Source of the DNA: UBA1081 sp045636025
Lineage (GTDB): Bacteria; Bacillota; Clostridia; Oscillospirales; Acutalibacteraceae
Assembly: GCA_045636025.1 (NCBI GenBank)
Contig: JAZTWP010000006.1
Coordinates: 36,497-100,496 of the forward strand
Direction of reading: 5' to 3'
Length of the DNA stretch: 64,000 bases
The position numbers were made by a program, and so were the translations under genes. Numbering within the stretch: the first letter of the stretch is position 1; each line of letters opens with the position of its first letter. The notes under the pieces are model-generated. The model searched no databases. It was given only the letters and a program-made list of their open reading frames with translations, and had not been told where the DNA came from. This document shows positions 24,288 through 32,342 of this stretch, in pieces.

Positions 24288-25760
24288 ATGAAGAAAAAAT
24301 ATATGTCGGTTTCAAAAAAAATCGTTGCAACACTTCTTGCGGTTATGATTTCCTGTGTTGCGGCAATTCCCGTTTCTGCTGAGAGTGCAGAGAAGAATTA
24401 TATCATCGACAATCCTTATGCGGATATCGACTGGGATTCCTGGGGCAGCTATAAAACACAGCTTCATTCCCACACAAATGCAAGTGACGGTTTTCTGACA
24501 ATTCACGAATATGTACAGCAGCATTATGATATGGACTATGATATTGTTGCTCTTACAGACCACGGCACAATCAATAAAGGCTGGGATGTTGCTCCCGACC
24601 TTGTACCTCTTATGCGTCTTATAAAATACGAACGCACACAGATGCAGCCTATAAATCCTCTTACGGCAGAAGAGTATGACGCATATACTTCAGGTACAGC
24701 ATCTTCATCAACAAGAACACACGAAAACGGTATGCTTGATGTTCCCAAGGGTATTGAGCTTAATATGGCAACTCCCGTTGCAGACTGTCATCTTACAGGA
24801 TATTTCTCTGATTACGGTCAGGGGCTTGCAGGTGTTTACGGTGACTATGAAACTCCCGCAAGAGAAGTTATGAATGACGGTGGTATTACATTCCTTTCAC
24901 ACGTGGGTGAATATGTGTATACAGACAAGGATTCTGCAGACCATGTAGGTCAGAAAGTTGATGACTACTATGCAAATAAATTTGCAAGACTCTTCATTGA
25001 TTATCAGGGCTCTGCTTTAGGTATGGGTATAAACAGCGCAACAGATGCACATACACGTTGTGACCGTATCCTCTACGATCAGGTACTTCAGAAGACCATT
25101 CCCAACGGTGTTGTGCCCTGGTGTAATACTTTCTCAGATTCACATAATGATTCTGCTATAAACGATGCTTACACATGGACTTGGATGGAAAACTTCACAA
25201 TGGAAGATTTCCGTGAAAGCCTTGAAAAAGGTCAGTTCTTCTCAGTTTCTCACTATTCAAACGGTGTGGAGCTCAACGGTATGGAAGAAATGCCCGGTTT
25301 TGATGAGCAGAAGGTCTATGATGAAGAATTATGGCGCCTTGATAATACTCCCAACGTAACAAGACTTACAGTTGACGAAGAAAGCGATACAATTTATGTT
25401 GAGGGTGAAAACTTCAATCTCATCACATGGGTTTCAGACGGAAACGTGATTCTCCGTGAAGAAATAACAGACGGCAAAGCAACTATTGACCTTCACGATA
25501 CTGAAAAATTCCTTGCAGAGCCGAATCTTTATGTGAGATTCTACCTTTCAGGCGAAAACGGAATCTGCTATTCACAACCTCTTGTGCTTAATGTTGAGGG
25601 TGAAGAATTTGAATCTGTTGATGTGCCCGTAACAAATGATATTTCAACATTCCTGCGCAAACTTGTGACAATTATTGATAAGATATTCTTTAAGAATAAT
25701 CCTCTTATCTGGGCATTCAAGTATTTTGCATTTGGTTATGATGCAACAGCAAATCTTTGA
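24288..25760 (+). CDS. Secreted PHP-domain metal-dependent phosphoesterase-like protein
   Basis: A 490-aa protein with a signal peptide (about residues 1-30, ending PVSAESA) and a PHP domain. The metal-binding motifs are LHSHTNASDG (about 63-72), LTDHGTI, SHVGEY and a final TDAHTR. PHP enzymes hydrolyse phosphoesters using two or three metals; secreted members have unclear substrates. A beta-rich region follows, and the last 35 residues form an amphipathic helix with paired aromatic residues, similar to the esterase at 46921. AGGAGG precedes the ATG at 24288. Confidence 0.8.
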   Translation: MKKKYMSVSKKIVATLLAVMISCVAAIPVSAESAEKNYIIDNPYADIDWDSWGSYKTQLHSHTNASDGFLTIHEYVQQHYDMDYDIVALTDHGTINKGWDVAPDLVPLMRLIKYERTQMQPINPLTAEEYDAYTSGTASSSTRTHENGMLDVPKGIELNMATPVADCHLTGYFSDYGQGLAGVYGDYETPAREVMNDGGITFLSHVGEYVYTDKDSADHVGQKVDDYYANKFARLFIDYQGSALGMGINSATDAHTRCDRILYDQVLQKTIPNGVVPWCNTFSDSHNDSAINDAYTWTWMENFTMEDFRESLEKGQFFSVSHYSNGVELNGMEEMPGFDEQKVYDEELWRLDNTPNVTRLTVDEESDTIYVEGENFNLITWVSDGNVILREEITDGKATIDLHDTEKFLAEPNLYVRFYLSGENGICYSQPLVLNVEGEEFESVDVPVTNDISTFLRKLVTIIDKIFFKNNPLIWAFKYFAFGYDATANL

Positions 25761-25765
25761 TAAAT

Positions 25766-25803
25766 AAAAATTCAGGGAGTTTTTTTCACTCCCTGAATTT
25801 TTT
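25766..25803. terminator. Bidirectional terminator
   Basis: The stem AAAATTCAGGGAGT and its complement around a 7-nt loop, with A and T runs outside. It lies between the convergent PHP gene and murD and overlaps the murD stop codon. Confidence 0.85.
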
Positions 25804-27106
25804 ATATGTCTGATTTTTCTTTTACAAGCTGTTTGAAGTGGTTGCCTTTTTCTTCAAAATCACGGTAGTAGTTGTAACTTGCCGCAGCAGGTGACATTAT
25901 GCATGACTTACCTTTCTGTGTGTTTGCAATGCAGAAATCAACAGCATCAGGCAGGTCTTTTGCCTTGTAAACACAAATGTCTGTGCCGATTTTTGCAATG
26001 TTGTCTGCAATGTTGTGACCTGTTTCGGGAAGACACACAAGATTGTCAATCTCAAGCACGGAGAGAGCTTTTTCAAAGTCGGAATAATCAAGACCTCTGT
26101 CAAGACCACCGATGATAAGAGTGCCTACATTGCCGATTGCTTCAACCGCACAAAGCACAGCTTCGGGAATTGTTGCAATTGCATCGTTATAATAATCAAC
26201 TCCGCCGAAAGTGCCGAAGTATTCCATTCTGTTGGGAATGCCTTCAAAATTTTCAATTGCTCTGCGGATAGATTCTTCGTCTGCCCCTATTGCTTTTGCC
26301 GCAGCAGATGCAAAACCGATATCCATTGCATTGTGTCTGCCGCGCAGGTTGTTGTTAATGCCGATGAGTGTTGAAACAAATGCGTCAGGCTCTGCATAAA
26401 CTTTGATTTTGTTTGATTTTATTTCATTTTCATCAATATATTCATTAAGACCCTGAGTGCCGTTGAAAACAAAGAAGTTTTCTTCATTCTGATTTCTCAC
26501 AATGTTGAGCTTTGCGTTTACATAGCCCTTGAAACCCTCTTCATAATGGTCAAGATGTTCTTCGTAGACATTTGTCATAACTGCAACATCGGGAGAACCT
26601 TTTGTGAACTCAAGCTGATGTGAAGACATTTCGATTACTGCAACTGAATCTGCAGGCATTGATATTTCTTCAAAAACGGGAACACCCATATTTCCGATGA
26701 GTGAAGTGTTGAAGCCTGCTTCACTAAGCATTCTGAAAATAAGAGTCGAAGTTGTTGTTTTACCTTTTGTGCCGGTGATTCCCACAACTTTGCAGTCTGC
26801 AAAACGAAGAAACATATCTGTCTGGCAGGTGATTTCTGTTGTTTCGGGATATCTTACGCCAACAAAGGGAATGCCGGGGCTTTTGAAAATAAGGTCATAA
26901 GCACCGAGATTTTCAAGATAATTTTCACCGCAGTCAAAAGAAACATTCTCATCGCAGAGTGAAACAGAATTCTTGTCACCGATTGTCAGGTGTTTGTCTT
27001 TAAGATAACTTCTTATGAAATTGTATGTTGATTTTCCCTCTCTGCCGAAGCCGAGAATAAGGATTTTTTTGTCTTTTATATAATTTATCAGTTGTTGTGC
27101 TGACAC
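25802..27106 (-). CDS. murD: UDP-N-acetylmuramoyl-L-alanine:D-glutamate ligase
   Basis: A 434-aa cytoplasmic peptidoglycan precursor ligase adding D-Glu with ATP. The order is typical Mur ligase: an N-terminal Rossmann UDP-binding domain (ILILGFGREGKST), ATP loop GITGTKGKTTTSTL at about 108-121, a middle domain with EMSSHQLE and TNVYEEHLDHY, and a C-terminal domain with IGGLDRGLDYS. The start is GTG (27104-27106), 8 nt after GGAG. It stands outside any division-cell-wall cluster here. Confidence 0.93.
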   Translation of the reverse strand: MSAQQLINYIKDKKILILGFGREGKSTYNFIRSYLKDKHLTIGDKNSVSLCDENVSFDCGENYLENLGAYDLIFKSPGIPFVGVRYPETTEITCQTDMFLRFADCKVVGITGTKGKTTTSTLIFRMLSEAGFNTSLIGNMGVPVFEEISMPADSVAVIEMSSHQLEFTKGSPDVAVMTNVYEEHLDHYEEGFKGYVNAKLNIVRNQNEENFFVFNGTQGLNEYIDENEIKSNKIKVYAEPDAFVSTLIGINNNLRGRHNAMDIGFASAAAKAIGADEESIRRAIENFEGIPNRMEYFGTFGGVDYYNDAIATIPEAVLCAVEAIGNVGTLIIGGLDRGLDYSDFEKALSVLEIDNLVCLPETGHNIADNIAKIGTDICVYKAKDLPDAVDFCIANTQKGKSCIMSPAAASYNYYRDFEEKGNHFKQLVKEKSDI

Positions 27107-27165
27107 AAAAACATCTCCTCAGGCAAATGTTTATTATAAAAATTATGATTGTTTCTTAGTAATTT

Positions 27166-27193
27166 ATTATACATTATTTATGTGAAAAATCAA
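27166..27193 (-). promoter_or_regulatory. Promoter of murD
   Basis: On the minus strand, TTGATT (27188-27193), a 16-nt spacer and TATAAT (27166-27171), about 60 nt before the GTG start. Confidence 0.6.
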
Positions 27194-27243
27194 GGTGTCA
27201 CGAAAAAAACGACAAAAAGATAAAAAAATCGTCTGTAAATCTA

Positions 27244-27272
27244 TTGACATAGTCTGAACATTAATGTATAAT
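27244..27272 (+). promoter_or_regulatory. Promoter of rpsU
   Basis: TTGACA (27244-27249), a 17-nt spacer and TATAAT (27267-27272), a perfect consensus pair as expected for a ribosomal protein gene. Confidence 0.85.
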
Positions 27273-27345
27273 GTCAAAGTATCAGTTTAAGAATTGATAA
27301 AGTTTGAGATTAACCCACGCGGTAAATGCGGAGGGAGGGAATATA

Positions 27346-27522
27346 ATGAGCCAGATCAAAGTTAAAGAAAATGAATCCTTGGATAGCGCTCTCAGACGTT
27401 TTAAGCGTCAGACTTCAAGAGATGGTATCATCCAGGAAGTTCGTAAAAGAGAACACTATGAGAAGCCTTCTGTAGCAAGAAAGAAGAAGTCTGAGGCTGC
27501 TCGTAAACGTAAGTTTAAGTAA
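27346..27522 (+). CDS. rpsU: 30S ribosomal protein S21
   Basis: A 58-aa basic protein of the small subunit, near the anti-Shine-Dalgarno end of 16S rRNA. The sequence VKENESLDSALRRFKRQ and the closing RKKKSEAARKRKFK are diagnostic. The ATG at 27346 follows GGAGGGAGGGAA. A GC-rich imperfect hairpin lies downstream (27532-27559) and may partly terminate or attenuate read-through into the peptidase gene. Confidence 0.96.
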   Translation: MSQIKVKENESLDSALRRFKRQTSRDGIIQEVRKREHYEKPSVARKKKSEAARKRKFK

Positions 27523-27584
27523 TTGATTTTGACGGCGGGTTCTGCAAAGAGCCCGTCATTCTTTTCGTTGAAAGGAGCTTTTCA

Positions 27585-28655
27585 ATGAATATTGAATCAC
27601 TTATGTCTGTTATGCCTGAGAATATTGATGCGGCACTTGTCGTCACCCCTTGCAACAGACGTTATTTTACCGAATTTGAATCATCTGACGGTTTTCTTCT
27701 TGTTACACGCAAGGGGAGTATTTTTTATACCGACAGCCGTTATATCGAAGCTGCAGAAAATCAGATTAAATGCTGCGATGTTGCAGAGGGTAAACAGGTT
27801 TTTTCTCAGATGAAAGATTATCTGAATGAAAGAAATGTAAAATCCGTCGCGGTTGAAGCAAACGGAATGACTCTTGCGGAGTTTTCAAGACTTACGACAA
27901 ATGAAAATATGAAAGATTTTCATTTTGTGTCAGATAATTCTCTCGACACAGCGATAAATGTTTTCAGAAGTGTGAAAAATGAAGCAGAAAAGGGTAAAAT
28001 ACTTTCGGCGCAGAAAATTGCGGAAGATGCCTTTCTTCATATTCTGAACTTTATAAAAAAAGGCAGAACAGAAAAAGAAGTTCAGCTTGAACTTGATTTT
28101 TATATGCTGAAAAACGGTGCAGAGGCGTTGTCTTTTGATACAATTGCCGTAAGCGGAAAGAATTCATCAATGCCTCACGGTGTTCCCACAGACAAAGTGA
28201 TTGAAGACGGTGATTTTGTCACTCTCGACTTCGGTGCTGTTGTTGACGGGTATCACAGTGATATGACAAGAACTGTTGCTGTCGGTTTTGTGACAGACGA
28301 ACAGAAGAAAGTTTATGAAACGGTTCTCAAGGCACAGCTTTCTGCTCTTGATGTTGTCAGGGCAGGTGTTTCCTGTTTTGATGCAGACAAGGCTGCAAGA
28401 GATGTTATTGCAAATGCAGGTTACGGTGAATTTTTCGGTCATGGAACAGGTCACGGTGTGGGTGTTGAAATTCACGAAATGCCCAATCTGTCACCCAGAA
28501 GTTCTGCAGTACTTGAAAAGGGCAACATCGTAACAGTTGAACCGGGAATTTATCTGCCCGGAAAATTCGGTGTAAGAATTGAAGATATGGCTTTTGTTAC
28601 AGAAAACGGATGTGAAAATCTGACAAAATCGCAAAAATCTCTTATAGTGCTTTGA
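27585..28655 (+). CDS. Xaa-Pro aminopeptidase (M24)
   Basis: A 356-aa metallopeptidase removing N-terminal residues before Pro. It has an N-terminal creatinase-like domain and a C-terminal pita-bread domain. The metal ligands are visible: Asp in VTLDFGAVVDGYHSDMTRT, His in GHGTGHGVGVEIHEMP, Glu in VTVEPGIYLPG and Glu in RIEDMAFV. AAAGGAGC lies 8 nt before the ATG. It follows rpsU by 62 nt and precedes efp, the common Firmicutes pepP-efp order. Confidence 0.92.
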   Translation: MNIESLMSVMPENIDAALVVTPCNRRYFTEFESSDGFLLVTRKGSIFYTDSRYIEAAENQIKCCDVAEGKQVFSQMKDYLNERNVKSVAVEANGMTLAEFSRLTTNENMKDFHFVSDNSLDTAINVFRSVKNEAEKGKILSAQKIAEDAFLHILNFIKKGRTEKEVQLELDFYMLKNGAEALSFDTIAVSGKNSSMPHGVPTDKVIEDGDFVTLDFGAVVDGYHSDMTRTVAVGFVTDEQKKVYETVLKAQLSALDVVRAGVSCFDADKAARDVIANAGYGEFFGHGTGHGVGVEIHEMPNLSPRSSAVLEKGNIVTVEPGIYLPGKFGVRIEDMAFVTENGCENLTKSQKSLIVL

Positions 28656-28671
28656 TTTTTATGAAAAACAC

Positions 28672-28700
28672 TTGAAAAAAAATGTAAAATATATTATTAT
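28672..28700 (+). promoter_or_regulatory. Promoter of efp
   Basis: TTGAAA (28672-28677), a 17-nt spacer and TATTAT (28695-28700). Confidence 0.65.
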
Positions 28701-28736
28701 CTATAGGTAAAGTTATTTATAACGGAGGAAAAAATT

Positions 28737-29294
28737 ATGGTTTCAGCAGGCGATTTCAGAAACGGCGTAACATTTGAAGAAGACGGCAACGTACTTCAGG
28801 TTGTTGAATTCCAGCATGTTAAACCCGGTAAGGGCGCTGCTTTCGTTCGTACAAAGACAAAGAATGTTCTCACAGGTGCAGTAATTGAAAAGAGCTACAA
28901 CCCCTCAGCTAAATTCCCCACTGCATTCATTGAGAGAAAAGAAATGGAATATTCATATGAAGACGGCGGTCTCTATTACTTCATGGACCCCGAAACATAC
29001 GAAATGGTACCCATCAACGGTTCAGACCTCAGCGACAACTTCAAGTTCGTTAAGGAAAACGAAACATGCCGTATCCTTTCATACAAGGGCAAGGTTTTCG
29101 GTGTTGAACCCCCCAACTTCGTAACTCTTCAGGTTACAAAGACAGACCCCGGCTTCAAGGGTGACACTGCTACAAACACACTTAAGCCCGCTACACTTGA
29201 AACAGGTGCAGAAATCAAAGTACCCCTTTTCATCGATGAAGGCGAAATGATTCAGGTTGACACTCGTACAGGTGAATATATGTCAAGAGCCTGA
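28737..29294 (+). CDS. efp: Translation elongation factor P
   Basis: A 185-aa three-domain beta-barrel factor that relieves ribosome stalling at polyproline. The tip loop HVKPGKGAAFVRTK carries Lys at the usual position 32; the C-terminal signature runs GAEIKVPLFIDEGE. GGAGGAA precedes the ATG. Codon use is strongly biased (for example GCT and AAG), as in highly expressed genes. No EpmA/EpmB or YmfI-type modification gene is adjacent. Confidence 0.97.
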   Translation: MVSAGDFRNGVTFEEDGNVLQVVEFQHVKPGKGAAFVRTKTKNVLTGAVIEKSYNPSAKFPTAFIERKEMEYSYEDGGLYYFMDPETYEMVPINGSDLSDNFKFVKENETCRILSYKGKVFGVEPPNFVTLQVTKTDPGFKGDTATNTLKPATLETGAEIKVPLFIDEGEMIQVDTRTGEYMSRA

Positions 29295-29353
29295 TTATAA
29301 TTCAGGAACCGGCATAAAAATAAACGCAATTAAATTTTTCGGGAGGTTAGGTT

Positions 29354-29827
29354 ATGATGACTTTAACTGAAAAGGCAGCATATATCAAAGGTCTTGCAGA
29401 CGGTCTTGGACTTGATGAATCCACAAAGGAAGCAAAAATTATCAAGGCTCTTGTTGATATTATTGATGATATGGCTCTCAGTCTTGCAGATGCAGAGGAC
29501 GATATCGCAGTTCTTGCAGATGAGATTGAAGAAATTGAAGAACACATCGATGCAGTTGATGTTGATCTTGCAGAAGTTGAAGAAATCCTTTTTGATGAAT
29601 ATGAGGATGAAGACTTCGAAGATGACTGTGATTGCGATTGTGATTGTTGTGACGGCTGCGACGATTATGACGACGAAGCTTTCGAATATGAAGTTGAATG
29701 TCCCGATTGCGGCGAAGTATTCTGTTTTGACGAATCAGTTTTTGAAGACGATGAACCCCTTACTTGCCCTAACTGTGGTATGGTAATTGAAGAAATCGAA
29801 ATCGAAGACGATGAAGATGACGAATAA
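29354..29827 (+). CDS. CD1247-type acidic zinc-ribbon protein
   Basis: A 157-aa highly acidic protein. Residues 3-60 (YIKGLADGLGLDESTKEAKI and following) match the CD1247 N-terminal domain of Clostridia; function unknown. The centre is an Asp/Cys run (DCDCDCDCCDGCDDYDD), and the end has two CxxC pairs (CPDCGE and CPNCGM), a probable zinc ribbon. GGGAGG lies 8 nt upstream of the Met-Met start. It stands downstream of efp and is closed by a terminator. Confidence 0.8.
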   Translation: MMTLTEKAAYIKGLADGLGLDESTKEAKIIKALVDIIDDMALSLADAEDDIAVLADEIEEIEEHIDAVDVDLAEVEEILFDEYEDEDFEDDCDCDCDCCDGCDDYDDEAFEYEVECPDCGEVFCFDESVFEDDEPLTCPNCGMVIEEIEIEDDEDDE

Positions 29828-29837
29828 TTAAAAATTG

Positions 29838-29869
29838 AGAGAAGCAATAAGTTTGCTTCTCTTTTTTTT
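29838..29869 (+). terminator. Terminator of the CD1247-type gene
   Basis: The stem AGAGAAGCA/TGCTTCTCT with a 7-nt loop is followed by eight T's. Confidence 0.85.
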
Positions 29870-29966
29870 GTAAACAATATATCATTTTTCCAAAAAGTAA
29901 AAATAAATCAAAAATGATGTGTTATTATCAATACATAAAATCATTCAGATTGTGAGGTTATTTTGT

Positions 29967-30149
29967 ATGTTCGATCAGATTGACGGCGTTCTTGATCAGA
30001 TTGAAGGTGTTGTTGGTGACGCAAACCTCGGTTTAGGCGGAGGCAATGTTCTTCTTGATCCCGCTCCCGAAGTAAATGGTGTTATCGGCACTATCTTTGC
30101 TGCAATTATTGAGCTTTTCTCAATTCTCAGAAATCTTATGAAAATGTAA
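29967..30149 (+). CDS. Small 60-aa protein with hydrophobic C-terminal helix
   Basis: Start MFDQIDGVLDQIEGVV, then a Gly-rich turn and a hydrophobic helix GTIFAAIIELFSILRNLMKM. A GTGAGG-like site precedes the ATG at 29967; the upstream extension lacks a ribosome site. The tail resembles the aromatic amphipathic tails of the PHP protein and esterase. Not recognised as a family; possibly a membrane-associated peptide. Confidence 0.55.
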   Translation: MFDQIDGVLDQIEGVVGDANLGLGGGNVLLDPAPEVNGVIGTIFAAIIELFSILRNLMKM

Positions 30150-30161
30150 TTTTTCAGCATA

Positions 30162-30195
30162 AAAAAGGCACACTTCGTATGAAGTGTGCCTTTTT
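30162..30195. terminator. Bidirectional terminator
   Basis: The stem AAAAGGCACACTTC and its complement with loop GTAT, flanked by A and T runs, between the 60-aa gene and ogg (convergent). Confidence 0.9.
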
Positions 30196-30199
30196 GCTT

Positions 30200-31021
30200 T
30201 TAATCTATGCCGATTCTCTGAAGATGAAACATATATTGCTGAGCGATTCCGCTTATGCCTTTTGTGCATTCAGGGAGACCGCAGGGATAAAGGCTGTCGC
30301 AGATTCTTTTTATATGTCTGTCAACGGGGAATGTGTCAATGTGTCCTGTGCCGAAAAGGATTGTGCAATCAGCAACCTTTTTGCCGACACCGTTTATTTT
30401 CATCAGTTCGTTCTCACATTCTTCAATTGTTTTTGAATACAGAGTGTCAAGATTGATTGTGCCGTCTGTTACTTTTCGTGCTGCATCAAGAATATAGGGT
30501 ACTCTGTAGCCTGCTCTGATAACCTCAAGGTCGTAAGATTGGAGAGATGCGATTTTTTCTGCCGTGGGAAATGTATATGATGTAGCAGTTTTCTCACCGT
30601 GTGTTTCGCACAGCTTTTCAATAATACCTTTTATTCGGGGAATATTATTGCAGGCAGAAATAATGAATGAGCACAGCGCTTCCCACGGCTCTTGTTTCAG
30701 AATTCTGATTGTGCCGTAAAAATCAATTGCTGCGGCAAGATGACTGTCATTATACAATGTTTTTATGACTTTATCATAATCTCTTGCCATATCAAAATAA
30801 TCGTAAAAAACATCAAGAAATTGTTTTTCTGAAATTCCGTAAAAACGCAGACCGTTATCTGTCTGTATAACTGTTGTTTCAACTCCGCGGACAACTCCCG
30901 TCCAGGAAGAATCGGGATTTTTTCTCCATCTGAAGGCCTGACCGCAGTCAAGTGTTACGGCAAGATTGATTTTTCCGAAATCTGATATTTCTATGTAATT
31001 TTCGTCAGTTTTAACAAACAT
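30200..31021 (-). CDS. ogg: 8-oxoguanine DNA glycosylase
   Basis: A 273-aa bifunctional base-excision enzyme removing 8-oxo-G. It has an OGG N-terminal domain (LDCGQAFRWRK near residue 25) and an HhH-GPD core with INGVGKKVADCTILFG (hairpin and catalytic Lys) and DTFPVDRHIKR (catalytic Asp). Length fits bacterial Ogg of Clostridia. A single gene, convergent with the 60-aa gene. Confidence 0.92.
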   Translation of the reverse strand: MFVKTDENYIEISDFGKINLAVTLDCGQAFRWRKNPDSSWTGVVRGVETTVIQTDNGLRFYGISEKQFLDVFYDYFDMARDYDKVIKTLYNDSHLAAAIDFYGTIRILKQEPWEALCSFIISACNNIPRIKGIIEKLCETHGEKTATSYTFPTAEKIASLQSYDLEVIRAGYRVPYILDAARKVTDGTINLDTLYSKTIEECENELMKINGVGKKVADCTILFGTGHIDTFPVDRHIKRICDSLYPCGLPECTKGISGIAQQYMFHLQRIGID

Positions 31022-31458
31022 TTTACTGCCCTCTTGCGATAAAAAATATTATTCTTAAAAGGAATAAAAATGATTTGTTAATTTACACAAAAAGTATGTG
31101 AAAATTTTGTATTCATTTTACTCCAAAATGTATAAACCGAAAAACAGGTACAACAAACTGTATACAAAAAAAGTTGTCGAAAAAAGTTTTGAACATATAA
31201 AAATGGAAAAATCAAGGGTCAAAACCGCTATTTTACAAGGAGTTGTAGACAGTTTGAACAGAGTTTTGAACATTTTTGAACATTGCAGGCGGTATACAGA
31301 AAGTATAATATACTTGCTGCCGGTATGCCCATTTTATGTCAAAAGCAAGTTTGTAACAATTCACAATTGACAAAAATGCAGAAATTTTTACTGTTTTGCA
31401 TAATGCTTCTTTTTTGTGAAAAAATATAAAATATAACTCTGAAGGATGTGTTTTTTGT
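31022..31458. other. 437-bp intergenic region with TTTGAACA repeats
   Basis: No convincing gene. The region holds four copies of TTTGAACA (31188, 31253, 31265, 31275), the last three spaced by 12 and 10 bp, roughly one helical turn. Two GTATAC palindromes (near 31160 and 31292) are also present. A possible promoter, TTGCAG (31283-31288) and TATAAT (31304-31309) with a short 15-nt spacer, follows the repeats and would serve the gene at 31459. The layout suggests an operator array. Confidence 0.45.
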
Positions 31459-31728
31459 ATGATAAAAGGTGTCAACAGACAAGTGGTTGAAGTGGCTGAA
31501 ACCGGCTGTGATTATTTTGAAAGAGCCTTGTTTTTTGTGAATCCCAAGTATTACGGCATAACGGACGGCAAACTCAGGGAAAGAGCGCAGACAATTGTCA
31601 AGTCTGCAGGCACACCGCCTAAAACCAAAGGTGCTGAGAAGCGCAGCAAGGTGAAAATTTTTATAGAAATAGCCGCTTCAGCAGCGGCAGGTGCTATTCT
31701 GACATTGTTGACGTCAAGTATTTTCTGA
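31459..31728 (+). CDS. Unknown 89-aa protein with C-terminal membrane helix
   Basis: Start MIKGVNRQVVEVAETGCDYFERALFF is soluble and helical; a basic stretch with KRSKVK precedes one membrane helix (about 70-89, IAASAAAGAILTLLT). Tail-anchored topology, cytoplasmic N-terminus. GAAGGAT lies about 9 nt upstream of the ATG. It overlaps tadA convergently by 15 bp. It looks like a conserved Clostridia small protein, but I cannot name it. Confidence 0.65.
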   Translation: MIKGVNRQVVEVAETGCDYFERALFFVNPKYYGITDGKLRERAQTIVKSAGTPPKTKGAEKRSKVKIFIEIAASAAAGAILTLLTSSIF

Positions 31729-32169
31729 CCTGAGGTCGGAAAAGAAGTCAGAGAGTATTTTTTTGCATTCGTTTTCCATAAAACCTTCCTGCAATTCGGG
31801 ACGGTGATTGTAGGGGAGGTTGAAAAGATTGATGACAGAATCAACCGACCCTGCTTTAAGGTCATAGGCACCGTAAACAACTTTGCTTATTCTTGAGTTG
31901 ATGATAGCACCCGTACACATAGGGCAAGGCTCAAGAGTTACATAAAGCACACAGTCATCAAGTCTCCAGCTGTCAAGAGCTTTGCATGCATTGTCAATTG
32001 CAATAATCTCTGCGTGATAAAGAGCGTTTCTGCCTTTTTCACGCATATTTCTGCCTTCTGCAATAATTTCACCGTTACGGGAAATGACCGCCCCCACGGG
32101 CACTTCGCCCTCAGATGCAGCCTCTTTTGCAAGTTCAATTGCTCTTGTCATAAGTTCACGGTGAGTCAT
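31714..32169 (-). CDS. tadA: tRNA-specific adenosine deaminase
   Basis: A 151-aa zinc deaminase converting A34 to inosine in tRNA-Arg(ACG). Catalytic HAEIIAID (His ligand and Glu) and PCPMCTGAI (two Cys ligands) are intact. It lies downstream of mnmGE on the same strand, separated by a hairpin repeat, so a shared tRNA-modification transcript is possible. Confidence 0.93.
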   Translation of the reverse strand: MTHRELMTRAIELAKEAASEGEVPVGAVISRNGEIIAEGRNMREKGRNALYHAEIIAIDNACKALDSWRLDDCVLYVTLEPCPMCTGAIINSRISKVVYGAYDLKAGSVDSVINLFNLPYNHRPELQEGFMENECKKILSDFFSDLRSENT

Positions 32170-32342
32170 AAGTACCTCTTATTTAATGCACAATTCATAA
32201 TGCATAATGAATGTTTCGCAAAAAAACTCTGTAGGGACCGATGCCCACATCGGTCCGTCTTAGATTGCAGTAAACATTGCGGAGCGATTGAGCATCGCTC
32301 CCTACACGAAATTAATTAATTTCTGCTGTGCTGAATTATTGT
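32170..32342 (-). repeat. Hairpin-rich intergenic repeat (TGTAGGG family)
   Basis: The core 32230-32306 is bounded by inverted TGTAGGGA/TCCCTACA and holds two hairpins: GGACCGATG/CATCGGTCC (loop CCCA) and GGAGCGAT/ATCGCTCC. Read on the minus strand from 32342 it begins GTAAACAATAATTCA, then GCAGAAATTAA, then the TGTAGGG end, the same order as the repeat at 63860 on the plus strand. It lies between mnmE and tadA. No coding capacity; MITE- or REP-like. Confidence 0.7.

Noticed and set aside
31098..31370. 90-codon plus-strand frame in the ogg-31459 gap
   Set aside because: No ribosome site, odd composition and overlap with the TTTGAACA repeats; treated as regulatory sequence.
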